Below are positions 34,124 to 46,390 of a stretch of DNA of 64,000 bases, piece by piece. A model generated the notes under the pieces. It searched no databases. It was not told the origin of the DNA and saw only the letters and a list, made by a program, of their open reading frames with translations. How positions within the stretch are numbered: position 1 is the first letter of the stretch; each line of letters starts with the position of its first letter. The position numbers and the translations under genes were made by a program. Source of the stretch: Rattus norvegicus (lineage: Eukaryota > Chordata > Mammalia > Rodentia > Muridae); assembly GCF_036323735.1 (NCBI RefSeq), contig NC_086024.1, positions 128,362,053 to 128,426,052 on the forward strand, read 5' to 3'.

Positions 34124-34167
<44 letters not shown>
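33677..34167. repeat. CA-rich tract with higher-order duplications
   Basis: CACA/CAGA/CATA units. The block ATGTACATATACACACATGC occurs at 33761 and 33900 (139 bp apart), and a segment starting ACCGACATACACACATAT recurs at about 33807 and 34016. Frames on both strands (up to 235 codons) are artefacts. Confidence 0.95.
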
Positions 34168-34168
<1 letters not shown>

Positions 34169-34199
34169 CACAACAAACGCACTGTGGGTAGTCCAACAT

Positions 34200-35330
34200 C
34201 AGAGAATCGTGGCTTATTGGTCACCAGACTGGGCTTCCCTGCCTTGGGAGAAAAGTCCTGCCTGTGTTCCCTCCGTACACCCTGGTGTTCCCTGGGGGCA
34301 GGAGGCATCTCCCTCGCCTTTGGACTAAGGAGACTGGCTTGTTTGAAGGCTCCCTTTTGTGTCCCCTCTATCCTCAAGAGTCATGTGGCGCTTTCGGTGG
34401 CCGGGGAATCTCTCAGGATGCTGTTGGGTTATTAGAACCCACATCTGCTCTGTGATTATTTGCTCATTCGGCTACCATTCACGGATACTCCGCCATTTTG
34501 CATCCACTGTGACTCGGAACCTGTTCCATGGGCCTTCCCCAGAAGCGGTGAAACAGCGCTGGGTGGGTACCAGGTGACCTGGAATAGTCAGTGGTGACCC
34601 GTTTCCCCACTTTATTAGCCTATAAAAGACGCTGTCATGGAAAGTGAACCCCAAGCCACAAGCCCTCATTTGCACCATAGTGGAGCAGTCCCTCACTGCA
34701 CAGCCACCTACCCTGATGCTTCCACTCCTCTGCCAAAATCCGGCAACCTGCTGTCCCAGCCTTCCTGAGAGGAAAGTGATACTTGGCTCCAGGAGTAAGT
34801 GGGGGCACTCTTTCCCAACTCCACCCTCTTGGGTCCAAGGACTGGATCCAGGCAGGGAGCAGAGATGTCTGAGGCACTCTCCTTGGCTCTCTGTCCTGGC
34901 TTCCTTTCCTCCCTCCATAATTCTTCCATCTTTTTTCTCACAGGGACCTACAGTGTTTCAGACTGTGGCAGCCACAAGGATGCCACTTGATAAAGAGTCT
35001 CCCGGCTGAGCCTGGCCAGGCTAAGGTTCAGGCGATCAGGGTCTAGCTGTGGTGGCTTCAGCAGTCCCAATGCTCACAGATGTTCTGTGGCTCTGCTGAG
35101 GTGACTCTGCTTCCTGTGTTCTAGCCAGATAATAGTTCTGACAGAGGGACAAACACAGCCTCTTCACATTAGCCACTAGGGCAAGGCAGGCACCTGTGAG
35201 GAAAATTCCTGTTATCATGTCCCTTCAAAGCCCCCTCTGCTTTAGTCTGACTAATGCTGTAGGATGCTGGCTGAATGGGCCTGGAAGCGCTCACACTCAT
35301 TATCTTAACTTTTTATTTACAAGTTTTACC
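34200..35330. other. Unique intergenic sequence
   Basis: Frames of 60-148 codons overlap on both strands without domains. Nothing else recognised. Confidence 0.4.
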
Positions 35331-35336
35331 TTTAAA

Positions 35337-35542
35337 GTGTGTGTGTGTGTGTGTATGTGTTTGGGGGGGAAGGGGTCAGAAGAAAACTAGCAGGAGCCAG
35401 TTTTCTCATTTTATTGACTGTATCCTGGTGATCTGACTCAGGTCAGGCTTATTGGCAAACAACTTTACCTGCGCCATCTTGTTAATCAGTCAAGTCAGTC
35501 AGTCAGTCAGTCAGTCAGTCAGTCAGTCTCTGACCTCCCCCT

Positions 35543-35581
<39 letters not shown>
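35337..35581. repeat. (GT)n, (AGTC)n and (GT)n microsatellites
   Basis: GT at 35337-35354, AGTC about nine units at 35494-35528, GT at 35546-35581. Confidence 0.95.
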
Positions 35582-35583
<2 letters not shown>

Positions 35584-35790
35584 AAGGGGGTGGTGGAGTA
35601 AGGAAAAAAGGGAGACACTATTCTTAAATTTTAATTTTAAAAAAGGAAAGAAAAGAATTAAACGTCATAACGAGACCCATTACTTTCTATGCTAATATAA
35701 AAATAATAATGATAATAAAAAAACAACTTAATTTAAAAAAGGAAAAGTACCTTAAGTAAAAAACGACTGTCAAGAGAGGGCACCTTTAAC
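35582..35790. other. AT-rich unique sequence
   Basis: Runs of A and AATAATAATG. No feature. Confidence 0.5.
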
Positions 35791-35804
35791 ATGACTTCCT
35801 TCAG

Positions 35805-35904
35805 GGGCTGGGGATTTAGCTCAGTGGTAGAGCGCTTACCTAGGAAGCGCAAGGCCCTGGGTTCGGTCCCCAGCTCCGAAAAAAAGAACCAAAAAAAAAA
35901 AAAA
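35805..35904 (+). mobile_element. ID SINE
   Basis: Near-consensus ID, flanked by the 14-bp direct repeat ATGACTTCCTTCAG (35791-35804 and 35905-35918). The TSD is perfect, so insertion is recent. Confidence 0.97.
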
Positions 35905-35918
35905 ATGACTTCCTTCAG

Positions 35919-37160
35919 CTTTGGAAAGTTCCGAGGGCCAAGCTAACCACAGACCTTGTGAAGGTCAGAGGGCATTTTCTGAGAACAGCGGCAGTTAGGA
36001 GTTAGGCTTTCAAGGTGGGCTCTACCACCGTGGACGTGAACCATCCATTAGAAACATCCATTAAGCAGCAGCTGTCAGGGCAAGGCCAAGGCTGGGGAAG
36101 GGGCTTTTGGGTCAGAGTGAGGCTTTTGGTCCATCTGGAGCCGACACGCGAGCCTGTGCCAAGAGGGCTTCACACATCATCTCTGCGATGCTTGCTGCAG
36201 GCAGCCCCATTGAGCTGGCATTTTTAAGCCTTGAAATGCAGTGAACGCTTCCATCCCTGCAATTTACAACGGCACTCTCACCGCCCCCCCCCCCCCCCCC
36301 CCCCGTTGGTAGTCACTTGAGTGGATTCTTGTGGAGGACACTTCCCAGCACTGCTGGAGAATTTGGGAACACAGATCATCCAAGTACCCTTTTCTTTAGG
36401 CCACAGGAAGGAGAGTGCTTGGCGGAAGAGTCGGTGTGCTGTGTGTGTCCTGTGTCAGTCAATCAATGTGTCTGCCCGCAGCTCTGTACCTGGGAGGATC
36501 CGCTGCTCCGTCTCCCCCTTCCTCTTACTGACTCGATTTCTGGGTCTCCAGCCACCGTATGGGAGACACTCTGTGGCCTGGGACAGTGGGAGAGCTCTCC
36601 AGCTCTTCCAGTGCCACCCTGAAGTCTGGGGGCCAGGCGCTTGCCTCTTCTGTGGAATCAGGCCAGCAGTTGACTTCAGAGTCTGTGCCAAGGAGTTCTG
36701 GTGACTGGGAAGGGCCAGCGTGGAGGCCAGCAGGTTTGGCAGCAGGAAGCCCCGATCTATTTCGGATCTCCTCCACCATCTCATCTCTTCTGTATCCATT
36801 TCCTGTCTGGCCACCGCCAGCTCTCTCCACCTCTCGCTTTTCCTTCTCCAAAAGGCTGTGTTCTACAAGCTCATCCTAGGGCAACCTGGTCTGTTTGTGC
36901 TTAAGGAAACGGAGCCTCCGGTGGTCAGCGAAGCCCATGAAGGTCTTCTATGGAGGAGCTGAATTCAAACTAAGAGCTCGAGGCTTCAAACCTCAGTTTC
37001 TTGCCCGTAGCTATGTATGTTTGCAAACTGTGGTACTCCTCACACAAGTTGGGAGGAAGTGCAGATTCTGAACCAGTAGTGGGGGACTAGGGGCTGGGAT
37101 TTTACATCTCTTTTCTTTTTGTACCGTTAATTTTTAAAGATTTATTTATTGTTATTTTAT
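35919..37160. other. Unique intergenic sequence with a C-run
   Basis: C-run at about 36285-36304. Several overlapping frames of 60-127 codons around 36317-36962 show no domain. Confidence 0.4.
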
Positions 37161-37164
37161 GTTT

Positions 37165-37330
37165 GTGAATATTTTGCCTGTGTGTATATATGAATACCAT
37201 ATATGTGCAGTGCCAGCAGAGGGCAGAGGAAGGCTTTGGGTACTGGGACAGCTGTGTGGATGGTAGCAACCAAACCTGGGTTTGCTGCACAGCAAATGCT
37301 TTTAACCACTGAATCCTGGATTCTGCAGGT
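37165..37330 (-). mobile_element. Diverged B2/B3-type SINE
   Basis: GTGCAGTGCCAGCAGAGGGC, GCAACCAAACCTGGGTTTGC, TTTTAACCACTGAATCCTGG in reverse. Confidence 0.6.
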
Positions 37331-37481
37331 CTCACAAAGTCTAAGAAGTTTATTACTTTGCCTAGCAAGTATGTGTTGTTTTATCTATTTATTTATTTTT
37401 TTAAAAATACATGTTAAAACCTAATTGTTCTTGGTTCTTACTGTAATTCAGTGGGAGTGAATGCATTTGTGTCTTGTCTTC

Positions 37482-38012
37482 TTTTTTATTTTGAGACAGG
37501 TTCTGTGGTGATTTGAATGAAAGTGGCCTCCATAGGCTCATATATTTGAATTCTTGGTCCCCAGTTGGTGAAACTGTTTAGGAAGGATTAGGAGGTGTGG
37601 CCTTGTTGAAGGAAGTGTGCTATTGGGGGAGGGCTCTGAGGTTTCAAAAGCCCACACCATTTCTAGTCAGCTCTCTTTCTCTGCCTCATGGTTACTGTCT
37701 CAACAAGTAAGCTCTCGGCCAAAGCTCTAGGGCCGCACCTGCCTGCTCCCATGCCACCATGCCGTGATGGCTATAGATTTACCCTGTGAAGCTCTAAGCC
37801 CCAGTAGACTCTTTCTTCTATGGGCTACTTTGGTCGTGGTACTTTGTCACCCTAGTAGCAAAATAACTAAGACAGGGTCTGGTGTGTCCTAGGCTGGCTT
37901 CAAACTTGCTATGTAGCTGAAGGTGACCTTGAACTTCTGGTTTTTCTGCCGCCTCCTCCAGACTACTAAGACTACAAGGTATAAGCCACTGTGCCCAGTT
38001 TCCCCGGGGCTT
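37482..38012 (-). mobile_element. B1 SINE, split by an LTR
   Basis: TTTTGAGACAGGTTC (37489-37503) continues as GGGTCTGGTGTGTCCTAGGC at 37875 and ends CAAGGTATAAGCCACTGTGC. A MaLR LTR sits between. Confidence 0.8.
37504..37874 (+). mobile_element. ERVL-MaLR LTR (MT/ORR-like) inserted in a B1
   Basis: Starts TGTGGTGATTTGAATGAAAG, contains GGAGGTGTGGCCTTGTTG and ends AATAACTAAGACA. Flanks GGTTC and GGGTC form a 5-bp duplication with one mismatch, as expected for this class. Confidence 0.9.
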
Positions 38013-39099
38013 TGTGCATACCATGGAAGCACTTTACCAACTGAGCCATATCCACATTAATATTTTATGAGAAGGTTGGCCAAAGCCCAGAGAGTTCAAC
38101 CTCGGTTGAAGCCCCCTGGTAAACAAGCAACATTCAGGAGTGAGCGTAGGCAAATGATTACGTTTCTTGGGCCTGGCCCATCATACTGCTCTCCCTGCAA
38201 AGACCCATAAAGTGTGGGGGCCCAGACTGCCAGATCCTGTTGCTGTTGCAAACCATCCCAAGTGTTTAATGTCACTTGAAGCCTACCTCTGAGAAGCAGC
38301 TTTGAGATCGTGACAATTGCTCTATTATTCTGAGGTTCCACTGTTCCTGACCTAGTGAGACACCCCGGTTTTTGTTTTTTTTAAAGAACCCTTGGAGACA
38401 TTGCAAATGTCTGGAGGTGGAGAACACACACATCCTAGAGGGCAAAGCTTACTGTTTTCCTGAGCCGGATCGAGTGCACGCGGAGGGCTGTCCTTGGCAG
38501 TGAAAGTGGACCAGATAGATGATACAGTGAGAGAACAGAGGCTGCTGCGATCTGCCAGGAGCTCTTTGGTGGTAGAAATGACAGACTCCTTGTAGGAGAA
38601 CTGTGGGCTGGGCCAAGCACACTGAACGTAGTCAAAAAAGGGGCCAGGTTGAAGCCAGGTGCTCAGCTTCTACATTTCCAATGAGGCAGGACCTGAGCTT
38701 TTATCTGCAAACTCTGCTAGCCTTTGACAAAGGGCTGTGTGTTCCTTTGTCAAGGTTTACATCTCAGGGAAGGAAAGAAGGAAGAAAAACACCGGGTGAC
38801 AGCTAAACCCCCAGGCAGCTGAGAGTGTCTAGGTTGGAAGGCTGGTAACATGGCAGACTAGCTGGGGAGCAGAGGTCCAGGGATAGGAGTGCAGGTCCCA
38901 AGGCTGAGGATGCTGGCCCAGACTTTCCTGCTTATTGTAGGTAGCCATGAAGTCACAGTTCGGGCCCCTGAACTGTAGTCTTAAGCCATCCACCTGGCTT
39001 TACTTCTTCACCTTCTCATGGACCGATCTTGTCTGACTTTTCTTAACTAGTTCAAAGGGGATCTAGAGTTAAGAGACCAGGGAGAGATCTATAAGGTTT
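38013..39099. other. Unique intergenic sequence
   Basis: No gene. A short GACATTGCAAATGTCTGGAG (38397-38416) resembles a MER5 core, too short to call. Confidence 0.35.
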
Positions 39100-39390
39100 C
39101 TATCCAGGAGTGCTACCATCAATGGCTACCGAAGGCCCATGTGGTATAGTTTGGTCCCCAACTTACGGCAATATTGAGAGCTGGTAGAAGCTCTAGATAA
39201 TGCCCTTAGAGGGATAATGCTCTTGAAGGTGATATGGGGCCCCAACTTCCTCCAACCTTCTTAGCTCCTGCCATATACCCAAAGCAACATGGGCTTAAAC
39301 GATTGAAATGATGAGCCCCCAAAAATATTTCCTTTTTAATTTGATTGTCTCAGAGTTACTTCGTCATGGCAACTTCTGACTAACACAAGG
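39100..39390 (+). mobile_element. Rodent MaLR-type LTR fragment
   Basis: Ends with GTTACTTCGTCATGGCAACT and TGACTAACACAAG, the usual 3' portion. The left part is diverged. Confidence 0.5.
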
Positions 39391-40034
39391 GGGTACACTT
39401 GAAAGAAGGCCAAGTCTTGGACATGGCCCTGGGGGTTAGGGGTCAGCGCATTGCAGCAGGCTGGCACCCCGTTCAGTCCCTGTGTGGGACAGATTCTTTC
39501 TTGGGTCTCTATTGAGCATTTCTATCTGCCTTGTGTTTGTTAGATTGAATGAAGGGATGAGCTGTGCATGCAAGCTCTTATCATCTTTTCTGGTAAACTG
39601 GTTCATCTCTTCCTGTCTATAAAACAGATCCTGGACTCGGCATTGTGTATTTTTTTAAAAACCAGGGTATTTACATTTTTTTCTTTCTGAGCTCTCTTGC
39701 TGGCCTGGAGAGTGTTTTCTTTTTTTCTTTTCTTTTTTATTGTCTTTGTGGGTAATAGCACTCTGTGTTTCTCTTGTGAAAATTTCCCCCCGCGGCTTCC
39801 CCGTCAGAGCCCTTAGATAACAGAACCCACAGCACATTACTGGATTAGCCTCTCTCAGCCCTGCTCTGCGTAACCTCAGGAGCACGGGCACCTTTTGTTC
39901 CTGGGATTCTGACACCCTCTCACAGATACACATGTAGGGAAACACCAATGCACAAACAATAAAAATAAATTATTAAAGCCAAATCAAGGACCAGTGAGAT
40001 GACTTTGTGGGTAAAAGTGATTGCTGCCAACCAA
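39391..40034. other. Unique, T-rich in part
   Basis: T-rich run at 39716-39742. No gene. Confidence 0.35.
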
Positions 40035-40175
40035 CTTTTGTTTGTTCTTTTTCCTTTTTGGGACAGCGTTTGTTCTTTGTGTAGCCCTGGTTGGAGTTTG
40101 CATGTAGACCAGGCTAGCCTCAAGCTCAGAGATTTGCTTACTTCCGCTTCTCAAGTGCTGGACCTCCAGGCTGAA
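40035..40175 (-). mobile_element. B1 SINE
   Basis: GTGTAGCCCTGGTTGGAGTT, GTAGACCAGGCTAGCCTCAA, CTTCTCAAGTGCTGGACC. Confidence 0.8.
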
Positions 40176-40211
40176 AACCAACTTTTGAAAGTTGTCTATT
40201 GATCTCCACAT

Positions 40212-40585
40212 GCTGTTACTGGGAGTTCACCAGAGATGACCACTTGGACACAGTTTATAGCCAATTGAAAGTCTTTATTCCAACCAGCTGGGACTATATT
40301 CAGGGGTTTAGGACCTAAGTGTAGCCCCCAGCACTCAGACCAAAGCAGCTTTTAAAGGCAAAACTTACTACGTCCTGGTACCTGGCTTTACAAGGGGAGG
40401 TCTGCACAAGCCAACAGTTTCACAGAAGCTGAGAACCATTAGTTAAAACATCCTGACCTTTGGTTCATAGAACAGCGTTGGGAACTTTTCCATATGGGAT
40501 CCTCCAACAAAGGGATTAAATTTTAGTTAAAATTGGAATGGTCTCAGCAAGGACACAAAATGGAGGAAGCTCTCTGCAGTGTCTT
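40212..40585 (-). mobile_element. Endogenous retrovirus LTR (solo)
   Basis: Minus strand has a GGAATAAAGAC poly(A) signal near 40270-40278 with a U3-like body. Boundaries approximate and no target duplication identified. Confidence 0.5.
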
Positions 40586-42060
40586 GCCACGTCACGATTC
40601 ATGTGTACGCACACACATGCGCACATGTATGCACAATAAATAAATGTAATGAAAATTTAAATAAATTAAATCAATACTGGCTTGGCGTTGCCACAGTCAA
40701 GGTCTGGGCCTGGCTGACGACCAGTTGTGTGGTAAGACTGTCTTCCACATACTTGCCTTGGCTGTTCAAAGCAGCTAGACCTTGAGAGCCTTGAGGAGGG
40801 CACTATGGTTCTGAAGAGAGGACAGGACAACCACCACCTAGGGATTGGTCATAGGGATGCCTGCCCTGCTGTGACAGCCAAGCCTTAAAGGCTCCTTGCA
40901 AAGTCTTCTCAGCCACCCCTCACCCAGGGCCCTTTTATTTGCTTTTGCTTTTGGCACTGTGTGGCCAGAGGACTACTGCATCCCTGCGTCCCAGCAACCC
41001 TGGTTCATTTTCCAGGAACCTTGAGGATAAATATTTAATAGTTTCAAATGTTTTACAGTTAATTCCTGCCAATGACACTACAAGTGTCAGAATCTCTATT
41101 TAAAATGATCTTAAAATGAAACCAAACCAAACAGAAACATCCAGAAGGATCCCTGGGAGATCTGAGAACCCGAGGGAACCGTGACCTTTTGTCTACGCAA
41201 AGCTTTCTTATGTAATATGGGGGAGAGCCGTGTCAGTCAAGGACTGGCAAGAGAAGCTGACATTGCCATCTTTGGAAATTATCGGGTGAAAGGAACATTC
41301 ATAGAAGTGAGATCAGGTGAAGGGAAGCCATGAACCATCCCTCAGGACAGCACCAGGCATCCTGGGGATGAGAGGAGCTACTAGAAAGAGTGCTGGGAAG
41401 ATGGAGTCTCTGACTGAGGACTCTGACCTGAAGGCCTAGGGGGAACAGTGTCCTGGCCACACTGCCCCCACTTCCCCCAGCCTCTTGTCAGTTTTTCTCT
41501 TTTATCCTCAGCTGAACCAACTAGGAAGTCAGAGGCCAGAGAGCAGACCCCATGTAGGGTCTAGAATCTGTTAAAGGCCCAGTCTGGAGTGACAGGGAAG
41601 CTAAAAACCAGCTCTTCTTCAGGGCTTGCCCCTCCCAATGGATCAACTCTGAGGCTCTCACAGGCTTCCGGACAAGGCTGAGAAGAGTGTGTGTGCAGAG
41701 AGGGGTGAGAGCATGCAAGGCAGGTTTTGCTGAAAGGACCAGGGAGGACTTGCAGGGGATGGTGGCTTCTGGTTGGGTCCTGTGGAAGTGACTAGTAGAG
41801 GACGTATGTACAAGAAATGCCCGGATGGGGCTCAGAGGAGGAACAATCAGCACTCTGGAACAAAAGGAGCAATAAATCTCAGGACCAAATAGTAACTAGT
41901 GGCAGTGTGTGTACCTGGAGGGAGGCTGGGGGTGGGAAGGGCTGGCATGTTCAGACAGGCCTGGGTAGAGGAGGAAGGATGTCACTGCTAGAAGAGGGAA
42001 AGCGGCAGCTGGCTGACTTCACTCTCTTTGTCCAGAAAAGGACACTCAGAGGTCAGGAGC
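40586..42060. other. Unique intergenic sequence
   Basis: CA-rich bit at 40605-40630. No gene; a 110-codon minus frame (41853-41521) has no domain. Confidence 0.4.
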
Positions 42061-42069
42061 ACTTGTGGT

Positions 42070-42285
42070 GGCCGCCATCACTGAGTTCCTATGTGTGCAC
42101 CAGGGGAACCTGTGCCCAGTTCCTTCACTAACCACCACACACCTTCGAGGTAGACATCATTGTCCACTTCTTATGGATGAGGAAACTGAGGCCCAGGGAG
42201 ATTAAAGAACTTTACCAAAGTCACACAGTTAGGAGGTGACAAAGTTAAGACTTGGTGCCCGACACAATATACTTCCTGTTGCGTT
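42070..42285 (-). repeat. MIR SINE
   Basis: ATGGATGAGGAAACTGAGGC, CAAAGTCACACAGTTAGGAG and a reverse MIR 5' part. The core is well preserved. Confidence 0.85.
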
Positions 42286-42948
42286 GCAGTCCACATTGGA
42301 AACAAAGACCTTAAAATTATGGAAGACAGGAGGGGGCAGACTATTCAAATTGCTAGAGAGGTAGGGCGAGGGTGTGAGACATTGAGGAAAACAGTGCTTT
42401 GCGTTTTGAGGGAGCAGCTCTAGTGGCCATTGGCAGACAGAAAATGTTCATTCGTGGAGAGGCTACACAAAGCAAATGGCAGATGCAGGAATTGTGTGGA
42501 TACCATCACTTGGGAAAGCACATCCCTATTAGGGCCTCTAAGTCTGGGAGGGACTTGGCCATGTAAGGCCTGGGGAGAGTCTCTGGATTGGTTTCTGTTA
42601 GAACTGGATAGCAGTTCAAGTTCTTGAGCAGAAAAATGACAGCAGTGATTAGGGAAGATTAAAATCCAAGGTACACAGTGTGCCGCCCAGACCAGGCATT
42701 GAGAGCAACAGAGTTAAGTGAGCTGCTCATGACAAGTGGCTTGGGAACACTGGCATTGCCTGAGTTTTCCTGCAGCGTCGGACACATGTGAACACAGAGG
42801 GCCAATCTTGAAATCACAGCTAACACACAGCTGGGGCTGTGGGCCTGCTCTCTTCTCTGACTTAGTGAGTTTAATGGACACTGCTATTACTTAACTGGGA
42901 AATACATGCCCACAACTAAAGCCTCCCCCTTCTGTGTGTGTGCAAGTA

Positions 42949-42982
<34 letters not shown>

Positions 42983-43534
42983 TGTGCACACATCTTGTAT
43001 GTGTTCACCCAGTTTAGATGCAGAACAGTGGAGGATTTTCTCCCCTGAGACAAAGTGAGAATGTGGAAGACAGTTTTAATGTGGTGTCTGTTTGCTTTTG
43101 CTCTAACAAAGTTGTCAGATTAAATTTACATGTTTACTGGGGGGAGGGGGGATGAGATTTGATGAATGAGGAGCAGGAGGAAGGAGGAATGAATTGCTGA
43201 GCTGATAGGCAGGTTGCTGAGATGCCTGAACAGGCAATAGAAAAAGCCAGTGGTTGTTATTAATATGTCTGGCCACAGGAGATGTTGTGTTCAGTACAGG
43301 GAAGAAGGCCATTGACACCAAGTCTGGGCTGCTAAGTGGAGAGATCATAGCTGTTGACCCCAGGGTGTCGCCCTGTCAAGGATCCTTCTATTTTATTCAG
43401 GAATAGGTGTGTAATGAGAGGTCTCTCAGACCTGGGAGCTGAAACTGATCAACATTGCTGGGATGGAGGGGTTGAAAACGATTGACTAATAGATCAGGAT
43501 GTTGCTGTCTTGAATGTGAACTTTCCCCACAGGC
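42286..43534. other. Mostly unique sequence with a GT microsatellite
   Basis: GT repeats at 42953-42981. GGCCATGTAAGGCCTGGGGA near 42558 resembles an ancient mammal-wide repeat. No gene. Confidence 0.4.
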
Positions 43535-44042
43535 TCGTGTGCCTGGACACTCGATTCCCAGGCAGTGGTGCTGTTCTGGAAGGCCGTAGAACCTCCAGGA
43601 GATGGAGCCTCATTGGAGAAAGCGGGCCACTGGGGGCAGGCCTTGAAGCGTTACAGCCTGGCACTATGTCTACGTCTACCCTCTGCCTCTGAGTGGAAGA
43701 CGAAACGTGGCCAGCTGCCTCCCATGCCTGCTGCAGCGCCTTCCCTGTGATGATAGCCTACACATCTTCTTTTCCTTTTTTTTAGATTTATTTATGTATT
43801 ATATATAAGTACACTGTAGCTGTCTTCAGATACACCAGAAGAGGGCATCGGATCTCTTTACAGATGGTTGTGAGCCACCATGTGGTTGCTGGGAATTGAA
43901 CTCAGGACCTCTGGAAGAGCAGTCGGATACTCTTAACCACTGAGCCATCTCTCCAGCCCTCCCTACACATCTTCTTAAAGCAGAATGCCCCTCCCCCTCC
44001 TTAAATTACCTCTGTCACAGCAATGGGAAGACTGAGTAATGC
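43535..44042 (+). mobile_element. Rodent MaLR-type LTR with a nested B2
   Basis: GGGCCACTGGGGGCAGGCCTTG and GCCAGCTGCCTCCCATGCC at the left, then after the B2 CCTCCTTAAATTACCTCTG and CACAGCAATGGGAAGAC, the usual LTR 3' end. Confidence 0.6.
43772..43959 (-). mobile_element. B2 SINE
   Basis: Full B2 in reverse, flanked by the 15-bp duplication CCTACACATCTTCTT (43757-43771 and 43962-43976). Carries the B2 CTCF-like motif CACCAGAAGAGGGCATC near 43834. Confidence 0.97.
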
Positions 44043-44509
44043 ACGGGGCATACGATCTCCTTGTAGAAGTGGAATCTGAAAACGTCAGAGCCTCAGGATA
44101 GAGCAGAAGGATAATTATTAAGGATCAGAGGTAAGGTAAGTGGGGGAGACGTTCATCCAAGGGTAACACAGGAGGACTTGCAGTTCTGAGATGACTGGCT
44201 TCTGGAGAACCAGTGTACAGCAAAGTGACCACACTTATTACTAATGCAGGGTTACATCATTGTTATGTGTTAAGGGAGTAGGTGTGAGGTATTATCTCAC
44301 ACACACACATAGCTAGGTCACAGATGTGTTAAACAGACTGAGTGTAGAGAATGCTGAGCAAAACATGTACACCTTAACTGCATGCGGTCTTGTGGGAATA
44401 TGCAGATGAGGGTGCATGTGTGGGTGTGGGAGGGGTAAATGTGCGTTCAGTGTGCACATGCATGACACATGCGTGGAGGTCAGGGGCATGACCTTAGGTG
44501 TTAGCTCTT
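44043..44509. other. Unique intergenic sequence
   Basis: Short CA repeat at 44300-44310. No gene. Confidence 0.4.
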
Positions 44510-44682
44510 TTGTTTGAGACACAGTCTTTCATTGGTCTGGAACGTCACCGAGTAGGGAACTTCCAGGATCTTCCTTGTCGCTGTCTCCCATCTTGCTGGT
44601 GCTGCGATTACAAGCATGTAGATCCTCACACACGAGATGCAAGAGCTCTCTCTGAGCTGAGCCATGCCCCCAGCCCACACAC
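44510..44682 (-). mobile_element. B4/B1-type SINE
   Basis: TTTGTTTGAGACACAGTCTTTC, GCTGGTGCTGCGATTACAAGC, GAGCTGAGCCATGCCCCCAGCC. Confidence 0.7.
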
Positions 44683-45960
44683 ACCTTTATTTCTTGATCA
44701 TGCCTCTATAAAGCTGGTGGTAGTGGATAACTTATAGTGATCTAGGGGCAGACCATTCGATTTCCTGAGAGAAGTGACAGGTTCCTGCATGACTATGGAA
44801 TTCTGGGAAACATCAGTCACCAATAGCCTCATAGACCCCAGCTTCAGGGACATAGTGAATGTGAGACAGAGCTCCTAAGAGGAAACTCTTACTTATCTCT
44901 CTCTTGCTCTTGAAAGAGGAGATTGCTGCCGTATTGCTGGTGGCCTCTGTGTCCCTTGGGACTGTGGCAAGGGTTGAGGTGACTATTCCTGGCTTCAAAG
45001 CCTATGCTCATGCTTGACCCGTGGGTTAGCAGTGTTTGAAGGAGAAAGGGGACAGAAGGTTGTTGTCTGCTCTCTGGCTCATGCAGTCACCAGGAGGTCT
45101 CTGGGGTGGCTGGGTGGAGATTAGACTTCCTCCTACCTCCCTCGTGTTCTCAGTTCTTCCTCTGCCCCTCCCTTTTTTCACCTTTTCCCAGGAAATGTTC
45201 TTCAGGGTCATGGACAATAACAGACAGTGTAGGTGATGAGAAATGAAGCCCCACCCCCACGCCTGCCCCATTCCAATTCCATTCTCCAGTGTTAAGGTCA
45301 CGCAATTAAGTTGCAGTAAGAAAGGGTGGTCACACACTCATACCAGGAAGAAGTGGTTACTTAGCAACAAACAAGCTGTGTGAAGCAGGTTGTGTTTTCA
45401 TCCGGGCTGTGTGTGAGAAGGACAAGAGTCACTGCTGGAGGTAGAAGGCTGCTCCGTTCAGCACGGAGTGGTTTCTCCACAGAACACACAGTAGTCAAGT
45501 GGCAAGGCAAAGTCGGAGAGGCTGTTGTATTCCTGAAACTGCTTCATAGGCCTGAGCTCATTTTATGAGAGTCTTATCTGTGCATGCTTGCTTTTTGATA
45601 TTGTGCTGGGTTCGTAGCCAGTCTCCTGTAGTAGCATGGGAGAGTTTAAAGTCAGCCTTGGCTTCTAAGTCCATCCATCCCCTGTGTTTTCTGTTGCTTG
45701 ACTCAAACTCCATTTTCATTTGACCTCCTGCAGTAGAGTTACAGAAAGGAGAAGGCAGGTGCCCAAGTCATGATTGGGCAGCCTGTATTTGATGGACAGC
45801 TACCTGGTCCAACTGTGGTCCCTGAAGACCGCCCTCTACCCTTGTCCCGATCATTATGTTAAAAAGCATATTTGGGGATGGGAAGCAATTAGTCTAGTGC
45901 TTGCCTTCAAGCATGAGGATCTGGCTTTGCATACTAGAACCCACATTTAAAGTAGGCAGG
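44683..45960. other. Unique intergenic sequence
   Basis: No gene recognised. Confidence 0.4.
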
Positions 45961-45961
45961 G

Positions 45962-46100
45962 TGGGGTTGGGAGGTGACTCGGTGGTTAAGAGTCCATACT
46001 GTTCTTGCTGAGGACGACACCTACACTGGGTGACACATAGCCACCTGTAACTCTAGCTCCAGGAGCACCTGAAACCTCTGGCCACTGTAAGCACCTGCAT

Positions 46101-46148
<48 letters not shown>

Positions 46149-46390
46149 TTAAATATATACATATACTTAAAGCCGGATGTGATGACACACATCCAAGGAT
46201 GTGAATCCTTGGAGCTTCTTGGCCAGCCAACCAAGCTGGTTGGTGAACTCCAGGCCAGTGAGAGACCAGGTCTCATAGAGATGCATGGGGTTCTTAAAGA
46301 CAGCACCTGAGGTTGCCCTCTGGCTTCCACTTACACCCAAGCATGTATGCACGTGTACCCGCACACATATATGCACCCCATTAGAGCACA
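45962..46390 (+). mobile_element. B4/B3-type SINE pair around a (GT)n tract
   Basis: GGGGTTGGGAGGTGACTCGG starts the first. (GT)n at 46107-46147. The second part holds AGCCGGATGTGATGACACAC and GACCAGGTCTCATAGAGATG. Confidence 0.7.

Noticed and set aside
33410..34435. 214-, 221-, 224- and 235-codon frames on both strands
   Set aside because: All arise from the CA-rich array.
20889..35904. tRNA genes at tRNA-Ala-like segments
   Set aside because: Each is an ID SINE with an A-rich tail and target duplication; none is a free-standing tRNA gene.
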